A stretch of DNA of 64,000 bases, taken from contig NZ_JAQSIP010000002.1 in assembly GCF_028649475.1 (NCBI RefSeq), forward strand, positions 248,001 to 312,000, read 5' to 3'. The stretch comes from Curvibacter cyanobacteriorum (GTDB lineage Bacteria; Pseudomonadota; Gammaproteobacteria; Burkholderiales; Burkholderiaceae_C). Under the pieces are notes generated by a model. It did not search any database, was not told the DNA's origin, and worked only from the letters and a program-made list of their open reading frames with translations. This document shows, piece by piece, positions 51,984 to 57,067 of the stretch. Position numbers and translations under genes: made by a program. Positions within the stretch are counted from its first letter, which is position 1, and each line of letters opens with the position of its first letter.

Positions 51984-52541
51984 TCAGAATGGAATCGTGT
52001 CGCCGCAGGTGATGCAGACCTGCCCGGGACCATTCGAGCTGTCTACCCACTTGCACTTGGGAAGGTTGCCGGGGCACCGGTCGAGCGCTGGCTTGGCCGG
52101 CTCTGGGGCTGGGTCCAGGGTCGCCTCGATCGGCTTGGGGCTTTCCGGCACCTTCGTGCGGGCCTCCAGCATTGCGTCGGCGTATTCGTAGGCCCACTTG
52201 GCTAGCGTGGGCACAGCCTTGGCGCCTCGGTTGATATCGTCCTTGCCCTCATGCCCAATCAGCGCTGCCAGCGCAGCCTTTGCGAACTCGTCGCGCAGCG
52301 TGGGGGCAAATGACTCGGTGGTAGTTCGTGGCGCAGCGGCGGGGGCGTCTTCGATCAGTTTGAAAAAGTCAAAGCGGCTTAATTTATGGAGAAGCTCACG
52401 TCCGATCAGCGTTCGGCGGCAACCGTCACTACAATTAACCGGATATTCAGGGTCGTTATCAATACCCTCAACAAAGACCTCCCACCCACCCCGAGTGCGC
52501 CACTTCTGGCCTGGTTTGATCTCAATTCCGTTGACTGCCAT
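51984..52541 (-). CDS. First protein of the leftward early operon, hypothetical
   Basis: 185 aa from ATG 52541, with a GGAGG ribosome-binding site directly after a terminator. The N-terminal part is a small beta domain (VNGIEIKPGQKWRTRGGWEVFVEGID...YPVNCSDGCRRTLIG). The middle is helical, and the C-terminus ends with a CPGNLPKCKWVDSSNGPGQVCITCGDTIPF zinc-ribbon-like pattern. If the upstream leader works as a C4-type switch, this is the first gene under its control. Function unknown. Confidence 0.65.
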   Translation of the reverse strand: MAVNGIEIKPGQKWRTRGGWEVFVEGIDNDPEYPVNCSDGCRRTLIGRELLHKLSRFDFFKLIEDAPAAAPRTTTESFAPTLRDEFAKAALAALIGHEGKDDINRGAKAVPTLAKWAYEYADAMLEARTKVPESPKPIEATLDPAPEPAKPALDRCPGNLPKCKWVDSSNGPGQVCITCGDTIPF

Positions 52542-52554
52542 GTATGGCCTCCAT

Positions 52555-52579
52555 GAAAAAAGCCTGCTCATGGCAGGCT
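52555..52579 (-). terminator. Intrinsic terminator at the end of the leftward leader
   Basis: Minus strand: AGCCTGC-CATGA-GCAGGCT followed by TTTTTT, 14 bases before ATG 52541. It lies directly after the second arm of the C4-like structure. Confidence 0.9.
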
Positions 52580-52588
52580 ATGGTTTGT

Positions 52589-52714
52589 GGTGTCTTTTGG
52601 GATGCGGGCCGGAGGTGATCCCGGCATGAACCCTTGCTGCTACATCGCAGGTGGCTCTGGCTCTCGATTTCCCCAGCCCATCACCACTGGGCATTCCGCA
52701 CCCCAAAAGACACC
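52589..52714 (-). ncRNA. C4-like antisense RNA module and its target in the leftward leader
   Basis: Minus-strand order: arm GGTGTCTTTTGGGGTGCGG (52714-52696); hairpin GCCCA-GTGGTGA-TGGGC (52692-52676); spacer; hairpin GCCGG-GATCACCT-CCGGC (52625-52608); arm CCGCATCCCAAAAGACACC (52607-52589). The 19-base arms are complementary with one mismatch, and the two loops are complementary over GGTGAT/ATCACC. A promoter-proximal RNA complementary to a downstream segment just before the first gene is the logic of phage P1/P7 C4 RNA. I believe this element belongs to the C4 class common in proteobacterial prophages. That assignment is from memory of the pattern, not a search. Confidence 0.6.
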
Positions 52715-52717
52715 TAG

Positions 52718-52746
52718 AAAACAGAAACGCCCTCACTCGGAGGGCG
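52718..52746 (-). terminator. Terminator-like hairpin in the leftward leader
   Basis: CGCCCTC-CGAGT-GAGGGCG followed by TTTCTGTTTT on the minus strand. The other strand also has a T-rich tail (CTTTTGCTTT). It sits between the leftward promoter and the C4-like module. A second hairpin, GCCCTTC-CAAA-GAGGGGC (52774-52757), precedes it. Confidence 0.7.
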
Positions 52747-52967
52747 CTTTTGCTTTGCCCCTCTTTGGAAGGGCTCGGCCGGGTTCTCTTTCTTTTCTTG
52801 GACCACCCAGGCCCTCAACTTCGTATTTCGTGACGCCCTCCGTTTGGCGATTGGTCCTGGGGCCAGAAGGGCGTGAACCTCGACCTAGTCACTCAGCTAC
52901 GGTATGCCTTCGCTGCCTTCATCCTTGCCTTGCTGCCGTCTTGCACTCTTCGTTGCGGCATGGGGTA

Positions 52968-52996
52968 ATTATCACGAGCGTGTTAGAAATAGTCAA
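52968..52996 (-). promoter_or_regulatory. Leftward early promoter overlapping two repressor operators
   Basis: Minus strand: TTGACT (52996-52991), 17-base spacer, GATAAT (52973-52968). A near-consensus sigma70 promoter. Operator 52995-53008 touches the -35 and operator 52971-52984 covers the -10/spacer, so bound repressor should block it, as at lambda PL. Confidence 0.8.
52971..52984. promoter_or_regulatory. Phage repressor operator OL1
   Basis: ATCACGAGCGTGTT: palindromic core CACGAGCGTG. Overlaps the -10 and spacer of the leftward promoter. Centre 24 bases from the next operator. Confidence 0.72.
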
Positions 52997-53008
52997 CACG
53001 AATGTGAT
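52995..53008. promoter_or_regulatory. Phage repressor operator OL2
   Basis: AACACGAATGTGAT: core CACGAATGTG. Overlaps the upstream edge of the leftward -35. Confidence 0.72.
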
Positions 53009-53025
53009 TGAAGATGCGAAAAAAG

Positions 53026-53214
53026 TTAGGCATCTGCTGATCTCACCAAATCCAAACACTCCCTGGCCAGATCGGCCGCGTGCAGAAGGTAGGACTCCTT
53101 GATGTGGGATGCGAGGCTTTGGAAGGACGCACCCGATTCGGTGGTGGTGTGTTGAAGCATTGCTTCGAGTGCTGAGAGCTTCCGAGTAAGCGTGTCAGTG
53201 ATTTCCTCAGTCAC
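53026..53214 (-). CDS. Small helical phage protein (GTG start)
   Basis: 62 aa from GTG 53214, which has a GCGAGGA ribosome-binding site. Longer in-frame starts read through sequence that is better explained by the upstream 36-aa gene. Helical: EEITDTLTRKLSALEAMLQHTTTESGASFQSLASHIKESYLLHAADLARECLDLVRS. It overlaps the upstream gene by 8 bases. Function unknown. Confidence 0.5.
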   Translation of the reverse strand: MTEEITDTLTRKLSALEAMLQHTTTESGASFQSLASHIKESYLLHAADLARECLDLVRSADA

Positions 53215-53317
53215 AGCGTCCTCGCTGGATGAGTTGCAAGATCTTGGCGGAGACGGTGAACGCAGAGCCCTTGGATGGGTAGGCCAGCCTCTGGCGGGCT
53301 GGATCACTGATCAACAT
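53207..53317 (-). CDS. 36-residue basic phage protein
   Basis: ATG 53317 with AGGGA upstream at suitable spacing. MLISDPARQRLAYPSKGSAF then TVSAKILQLIQRGRCD, a basic peptide with one predicted helix. It overlaps the start of the 62-aa gene (translational coupling). Lies downstream of operator 53413-53426. Function unknown. Confidence 0.45.
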   Translation of the reverse strand: MLISDPARQRLAYPSKGSAFTVSAKILQLIQRGRCD

Positions 53318-53380
53318 TTTTTTCCCTGATTGGTTGTTTGAGCACCCATTCTTACAAGGTGTAACAAGGGCGAACCCTTA

Positions 53381-53401
53381 AACCACGTTCGAAAAGTGGT
53401 T
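53381..53401. promoter_or_regulatory. Ribbon-helix-helix type operator, wide spacing
   Basis: AACCAC-(9 bases)-GTGGTT. The half-sites match those of the two perfect palindromes near the RHH genes but with a longer spacer. Just upstream of repressor operator 53413-53426. Confidence 0.45.
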
Positions 53402-53412
53402 CACTTTGATGT

Positions 53413-53426
53413 GACACGAACGTGAT
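53413..53426. promoter_or_regulatory. Phage repressor operator (third location)
   Basis: GACACGAACGTGAT: core CACGAACGTG. It shares the 17-base string CACGAACGTGATAAATT exactly with the operator at 55820. Located upstream of the small leftward genes at 53317 and at the 3' end of the leftward RHH gene. Confidence 0.7.
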
Positions 53427-53443
53427 AAATTGAGACAATCCCA

Positions 53444-53635
53444 TCACCTCGGTCGCGCGTTAGCACTTCCGATTCGGGGCAAGTTCTCGGCGTCCGAAAT
53501 TGAGCTTTGTTCCAGCCTGAACCAAATCTCGGCGTTGAGGCTTCGCTTGTTCTTGTCGGCTTCGCGCTGCAAATGGTCGATCAGATCCTTGGGGATCCGG
53601 ATTGATCTTGCGGTCAGCTTGGGGGGTTCTTTCAT
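53444..53635 (-). CDS. Arc-like ribbon-helix-helix protein (leftward)
   Basis: 63 aa from ATG 53635 with GAGGTGACC ribosome-binding site. LTARSIRIPKDLIDHLQREADKNKRSLNAEIWFRLEQS is the beta-helix-helix DNA-binding fold of Arc/Mnt. Divergent from a second RHH gene, with two perfect palindromes between. Likely binds them and controls both genes. Confidence 0.85.
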   Translation of the reverse strand: MKEPPKLTARSIRIPKDLIDHLQREADKNKRSLNAEIWFRLEQSSISDAENLPRIGSANARPR

Positions 53636-53646
53636 GGTCACCTCAA

Positions 53647-53663
53647 TGAACCAAAGTGGTTCA
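53647..53663. promoter_or_regulatory. RHH operator, perfect palindrome
   Basis: TGAACCA-AAG-TGGTTCA, a perfect 7+3+7 palindrome, 11 bases upstream of the leftward RHH start codon. Confidence 0.75.
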
Positions 53664-53715
53664 CGTTGATGACTGTAAACCAGCACCTGACCCCCATGCA
53701 ATACGAGGTTGGAAG

Positions 53716-53732
53716 TAAACCATGCTGGTTTA
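53716..53732. promoter_or_regulatory. RHH operator, perfect palindrome
   Basis: TAAACCA-TGC-TGGTTTA, a perfect 7+3+7 palindrome overlapping a likely rightward promoter (TTGGAA at 53709-53714, TAAGAT at 53731-53736). Single half-sites (GTAAACCA, TGAACCA) occur nearby. Confidence 0.75.
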
Positions 53733-53742
53733 AGATGAACCA

Positions 53743-54012
53743 ATGCGTGATCTCCAGATGAAAGTGCGCCTGACCGAGGCAGAAAAGGCTCGCCTCGAAG
53801 AGGCCTGCAAGGTCAGTGGTCGTTCTCTCAGCAACGAGATCATCACGCGCGCGATGCTGACTTTTCAGCTGGAAGATGCCGCAAAAGAGGGATTTACACG
53901 CCCCCTGGGCATGGCCAAAAATGAGATCACAAAGATCGTGGATGAACGGCTGCGCCGCCTGGTGAAGTCAGGTGAGCTGAGCATCGGCAAAGACGGCACA
54001 ACCCAGGAATAG
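53743..54012 (+). CDS. Arc-like ribbon-helix-helix protein (rightward)
   Basis: 89 aa. DLQMKVRLTEAEKARLEEACKVSGRSLSNEIITRAMLTFQLE is an RHH fold. A helical extension to residue 89 follows. ATG 53743 lies six bases after the -10-like TAAGAT and has no Shine-Dalgarno, so the mRNA may be leaderless. Heads a rightward cassette ending at the terminator 55322-55350. Confidence 0.85.
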   Translation: MRDLQMKVRLTEAEKARLEEACKVSGRSLSNEIITRAMLTFQLEDAAKEGFTRPLGMAKNEITKIVDERLRRLVKSGELSIGKDGTTQE

Positions 54013-54072
54013 GGCCCCCTTTGACGGACCACCGCGGGGCATCCACGGCCAAACGCTCAATTGGGGGGATTG

Positions 54073-54663
54073 ATGAAAAAGTGGTTCTTTGCAGCCCTTG
54101 CGCTAGGGGCTGAAGTCGCTGTTGCTGGCTACGGCGGGATGGGCAAAGAGTGGACGGGCGACTCAACCCAGTCCGGCGACATTCGTGACCTGGTGCTGGG
54201 GGCGATCGGCATCGCGGCCGTCTACTTCATTTGGAAGTCTTTCGGGGCCAATCGCGATGCCAAGGACGGGCGCCGGCCCATGACATCGCTACCCGAAGCG
54301 ATGCCCGTATCGAAGCCCATTCAGCCCGCTGGCATCGACTGGAATCTGGTGTCGATCCAGATCTCGAACTACATCAAGCAGGCCAACAGAGAAGATCGGC
54401 CAGACATCTACGAACCTCACGCGCGCTTCATCGTGAACCGGGAGGGCCGGGTCTCCTTTGCCTGCGATAAGCGGGCAACCGCGAGCTTCTTGGGGGCTAA
54501 TGATCTAGCGTGCTACTCAATCTCTGAAGACCAAGACGCCTTCTTCCAATGGACGAATGGCCATGCGGTCGGGGGGAGCATGTTCGTGCAAGCGACAGAT
54601 GATTTTGCGCGCCTGATCTCCGCAAAGCTTTGCGAGAGAGTCAACGTCGATCAAAGAAGTTGA
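54073..54663 (+). CDS. Two-helix membrane protein of the RHH cassette
   Basis: 196 aa from ATG 54073 (ribosome-binding GGGGGGA). Two hydrophobic helices, FFAALALGAEVAVAGYGGM (about 4-22) and LVLGAIGIAAVYFIW (about 40-55), leave a cytosolic domain of about 140 residues (WNLVSIQISNYIKQANREDRPDIYEPHARFIVNREGRVSFACDKRATASFLG...). No family recognised. Position beside the repressor suggests an exclusion or lysogenic conversion role (inference). Confidence 0.65.
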   Translation: MKKWFFAALALGAEVAVAGYGGMGKEWTGDSTQSGDIRDLVLGAIGIAAVYFIWKSFGANRDAKDGRRPMTSLPEAMPVSKPIQPAGIDWNLVSIQISNYIKQANREDRPDIYEPHARFIVNREGRVSFACDKRATASFLGANDLACYSISEDQDAFFQWTNGHAVGGSMFVQATDDFARLISAKLCERVNVDQRS

Positions 54664-54680
54664 GGGCGCAGGAAAACACC

Positions 54681-54908
54681 ATGAGTTACCCCTCCAAATC
54701 CCAGCGAGAGCTGATGCTGGACCGACTCGTCATTGCTCAGGTCCGCTGCATCTTGAATCTCAACGGAGCCGTTGAGGCTCTGGCAAACGAAACAAGGAAT
54801 GGCTCTTACAGCCAGAACATAAAAGAGAAGCTGGACCAAATCAGCAAGGCCACAGATGGGCTGATGGATGCCTTCCAGGACTATTACGAGGGTCCGAAGA
54901 ATGACTGA
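54681..54908 (+). CDS. Small helical protein of the RHH cassette
   Basis: 75 aa from ATG 54681 with GCAGGAAA ribosome-binding site. LMLDRLVIAQVRCILNLNGAVEALANETRNGSYSQNIKEKLDQISKATDGLMDAFQDYY forms two long helices. Its end overlaps the next gene by 8 bases. Function unknown. Confidence 0.6.
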   Translation: MSYPSKSQRELMLDRLVIAQVRCILNLNGAVEALANETRNGSYSQNIKEKLDQISKATDGLMDAFQDYYEGPKND

Positions 54909-55302
54909 GTCACCTAAGCAGGTAGCTTTTCTTCGGTCTGTCGAAAAGACCGAGCAACGCTTGAAGGGATCGGGCGGATCCATTGATGGGACAGGCAGAC
55001 CCCCATATGATGGGGACATGGAATCCCGTGTTTCGGCCCTTGAAGCCAAGCTTGACCACATTGAGAAGGAAGTAAGCGCCACGAAGTGGTGGCTTGCGGG
55101 CTCAACCGTGACCATCGTTCTGACCATGATTGCCGCAGTTCTAGGCACCGGCGTTGCGATTCAGCAGATGACAGTTGCGACGTTTCAAGCCGCAGGGGCT
55201 CAAGCGGCGCCCGCTCAACCTCCCCAGCCGCCGATCATCATCAACGTTCCTAGCGCTCAATCGGTTCCCGCCTCGCAGCAGCCGGTTCCCGCCACCAAGT
55301 AG
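54901..55302 (+). CDS. Coiled-coil single-pass membrane protein of the RHH cassette
   Basis: 133 aa from ATG 54901. Coil DMESRVSALEAKLDHIEKEVSATKW (about 50-74), membrane helix LAGSTVTIVLTMIAAVLGTGVAI (about 76-98), then a Gln/Pro/Ala-rich periplasmic tail. The coil-then-membrane layout is like phage XhlA-type proteins. Last gene before the terminator. Confidence 0.65.
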   Translation: MTESPKQVAFLRSVEKTEQRLKGSGGSIDGTGRPPYDGDMESRVSALEAKLDHIEKEVSATKWWLAGSTVTIVLTMIAAVLGTGVAIQQMTVATFQAAGAQAAPAQPPQPPIIINVPSAQSVPASQQPVPATK

Positions 55303-55321
55303 GTCTCTGCCACCTCCAGAT

Positions 55322-55350
55322 AAGCCCGCCGAGCGCGGGCTTCTCCTTTT
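55322..55350 (+). terminator. Intrinsic terminator of the RHH cassette
   Basis: AAGCCCGC-CGAGC-GCGGGCTT followed by CTCCTTTT on the plus strand, between the cassette and the convergent repressor gene. Confidence 0.85.
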
Positions 55351-55361
55351 GCGCCGATTGA

Positions 55362-55781
55362 TCAGTCCTCGAGCTTCTCGCTGGCCTTGATCAGCGCTTC
55401 TAAGGTCTGAGCGGCTTCCGTTGCTGACAGCTTGCCAGCAGCCCACTTCCCCAGGGTTGCTCGGCCTGCCGCCTGGAGTTCCTCGGCCATGTCGGCCAGG
55501 CGTAAGTCCAAGTTCACCAGGTTGCCAAGGATGTCTGGCGGGCCTGGTCGGTCGATTGCCGCTTCCTCCCCAGCCTGACGAGGCTCTTCACCTGTCTTCA
55601 GCCATTCCGGACGCACGCCAAGCACCTTGGCAATGGTCAGCAGTTCGCGCGGCGCGTCACGAATCCCGGCCTCCACGTTGCCAATTGTTCCCTGGCTCAC
55701 ACCAGCGGCAGTGGCGAGTCTCCCCTGAGACCAACCCCTGGCCTTCCTCGCTTCTTTCAACCGTGTTCCGAGCGTTTCCAT
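55362..55781 (-). CDS. Phage repressor, XRE/Cro-CI helix-turn-helix family
   Basis: 139 aa from ATG 55781 (a GTG-type extension is possible but the METLGTRLKEARK start is typical). HTH: LKEARKARGWSQGRLATAAGVSQGTIGNVEAGIRDAP. The C-terminal half is helical and lacks the Ser/Lys protease of LexA-type repressors, so induction by RecA self-cleavage is not expected. Divergent from the Cro-like gene with two operators between. No clear ribosome-binding site. Confidence 0.85.
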   Translation of the reverse strand: METLGTRLKEARKARGWSQGRLATAAGVSQGTIGNVEAGIRDAPRELLTIAKVLGVRPEWLKTGEEPRQAGEEAAIDRPGPPDILGNLVNLDLRLADMAEELQAAGRATLGKWAAGKLSATEAAQTLEALIKASEKLED

Positions 55782-55796
55782 ATCTACTATCTTGAC

Positions 55797-55810
55797 AACA
55801 CGAAAGTGTT
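55797..55810. promoter_or_regulatory. Phage repressor operator OR1
   Basis: AACACGAAAGTGTT: symmetrical, core CACGAAAGTG. Overlaps TTGACA (55792-55797), a consensus -35 for the rightward genes. Centre 23 bases from the next operator. Confidence 0.75.
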
Positions 55811-55819
55811 TGCGGATCA

Positions 55820-55833
55820 ATCACGAACGTGAT
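55820..55833. promoter_or_regulatory. Phage repressor operator OR2
   Basis: ATCACGAACGTGAT: perfect palindrome, core CACGAACGTG, followed by AAATT. Lies 14 bases before the Cro-like start codon, so it overlaps the likely -10/start of the rightward promoter. Confidence 0.78.
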
Positions 55834-55846
55834 AAATTCACGTCCC

Positions 55847-56050
55847 ATGAACATCCTAGACACCGCAATTCAGGCCGAGGGCGGCGTGAGCAATCTCGCC
55901 AAGGCGCTTGGGATTCGCCAATCAGCCGTGAGCAATTGGCGCTCCCGAGGCATCCCCCGCGGCTGGCAGGCCGCCCTGGAAGGCCGCTACGGCGATGACA
56001 AGAAGAAGCGCAAGCCCCGCGCCGCCGTCCCTCAGCCGGTTGGCGCCTGA
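55847..56050 (+). CDS. Cro/YdaS-like helix-turn-helix protein
   Basis: 67 aa from ATG 55847. LDTAIQAEGGVSNLAKALGIRQSAVSNWRSRGIPRGWQAALEGRYG is a Cro/YdaS-type HTH, and a Lys/Arg-rich tail follows. As first gene of the rightward operon opposite the repressor it should act as the lytic switch protein at the same operators. Confidence 0.85.
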   Translation: MNILDTAIQAEGGVSNLAKALGIRQSAVSNWRSRGIPRGWQAALEGRYGDDKKKRKPRAAVPQPVGA

Positions 56051-56217
56051 CACCCGTGTTTGGCCCTCCAGATTGCTCTGCGAGCAGCCTTCTCGGCCAG
56101 CCACTCATCCCAGTTTCCGCCGTGCATATCCAGCGATTCCCCTCCATTGATCGTTGCACGGCCTTCGCCCGGGGCTTCGGCTCCGGGCACTTTTGACACC
56201 ACCACCGTGAGGCGCAC

Positions 56218-56484
56218 ATGAGCCACGACAACGAATTCATCGACCCCTCGTTCTCCAAGGACGGACGCCGCAAAGAAACAGCTGAGTTGCGTCAGCAAGT
56301 CCCCATCGACCTGCTCCAGATATACGACGCCGTGAGCTTGGCCCGAGGCAAGGAGCGTTTTGAGGTTGTTCTGGAAGTGCTGCAAAAGGCGGCGAGTCAG
56401 TGGATGCATGAAGCTACTTTGATTCATCGCGTCACGCGGGGCAATCCCGCCAATGTGGACTCAGATGGAGGTGACCGCGCATGA
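56218..56484 (+). CDS. Small phage regulator-like protein
   Basis: 88 aa. RKETAELRQQVPIDLLQIYDAVSLARGKERFEVVLEVLQKAASQWMHEATLIHRVTRGNPA has the beta-helix-helix rhythm of phage RHH-type proteins. The next gene starts inside its end (ATGA at 56481). Position is like lambda cII, but no cII similarity is seen. Confidence 0.65.
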   Translation: MSHDNEFIDPSFSKDGRRKETAELRQQVPIDLLQIYDAVSLARGKERFEVVLEVLQKAASQWMHEATLIHRVTRGNPANVDSDGGDRA

Positions 56485-56666
56485 CCATAACCCCCATCGC
56501 TCGCATGTCCCCCGAGGACATCGCAGATCAAGCCCAGGCCGCGGCAGACAACCTCATTCCCGCAGAGCAGGCCAACCCGTTTGAGCCCGGCTCAGTCCAA
56601 CACCGCGCCTACCTGGTGGCCTACCGCACCCGCCAGAACTGGCTGGAGAGCGCCAAATGCTCCTGA
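56481..56666 (+). CDS. Small phage hypothetical protein
   Basis: 61 aa. EDIADQAQAAADNLIPAEQANPFEPGSVQHRAYLVAYRTRQNWLESAKCS. Overlaps both neighbours. No recognised family. Confidence 0.6.
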   Translation: MTITPIARMSPEDIADQAQAAADNLIPAEQANPFEPGSVQHRAYLVAYRTRQNWLESAKCS

Positions 56667-57067
56667 CCAGTGCCCAGCAGTCTGTCCTTGAATGGGTGCG
56701 CGCAAACCTGCGCGTAGCGCCGGCAGAGGCCATTGCAGCCCACTTCGGCTGGGCAAGCCCCAACGCCGCATATGAGCACCTGCAAGCCTTGGTTCGCAAG
56801 GGCTATCTGGAACGTGTTGGCAACGGCCTGCGCGTGATTGTTTCCAACACGTCTCCGATGTCGTTGGAGGATCAGGCTCTCGAATTTCGCATTAAGGCTC
56901 AGGGCGCGCTCCTTGAAGCCGAGATGGCCGATTACCGCCTGACCGGTGAGGCCCATCACAAAGCCGCCGCCGAGTTGCACCAGGCCCTGATGACCAAGCT
57001 CATCGCGGAGCGATCTGAGCGCGCCGTGAGGGCGATGGAAGCGGAGAGGGGGCTGGACCATGCGTGA
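56657..57067 (+). CDS. Winged-helix phage protein (LexA-DNA-binding-like)
   Basis: 136 aa. LTSAQQSVLEWVRANLRVAPAEAIAAHFGWASPNAAYEHLQALVRKGYLERVGNGLRVI is a winged helix like the LexA N-domain. No protease domain follows; the C-terminus is a long helix (LLEAEMADYRLTGEAHHKAAAELHQALM). Coupled to the replication gene by an 8-base overlap. Confidence 0.75.
   Translation: MLLTSAQQSVLEWVRANLRVAPAEAIAAHFGWASPNAAYEHLQALVRKGYLERVGNGLRVIVSNTSPMSLEDQALEFRIKAQGALLEAEMADYRLTGEAHHKAAAELHQALMTKLIAERSERAVRAMEAERGLDHA

Larger units (their letters stand above)
52542..52967 (-). other. Untranslated leader of the leftward early operon
   Basis: About 420 bases between the leftward promoter and the first coupled gene. 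It contains the hairpins, terminators and C4-like modules listed separately. Only short open frames are present, including a 22-codon one (52961-52893) starting at the expected transcription start. Confidence 0.6.

Noticed and set aside
52756-52850. 30-codon leftward frame reading VVQEKKENPAEPFQRGAKQK
   Set aside because: It runs through the leader hairpins and terminator; the sequence is better explained by RNA structure than by protein coding.
55362-55781. LexA-like self-cleaving repressor
   Set aside because: The C-terminal half has no Ser/Lys protease motifs or cleavage Ala-Gly site and is too short.
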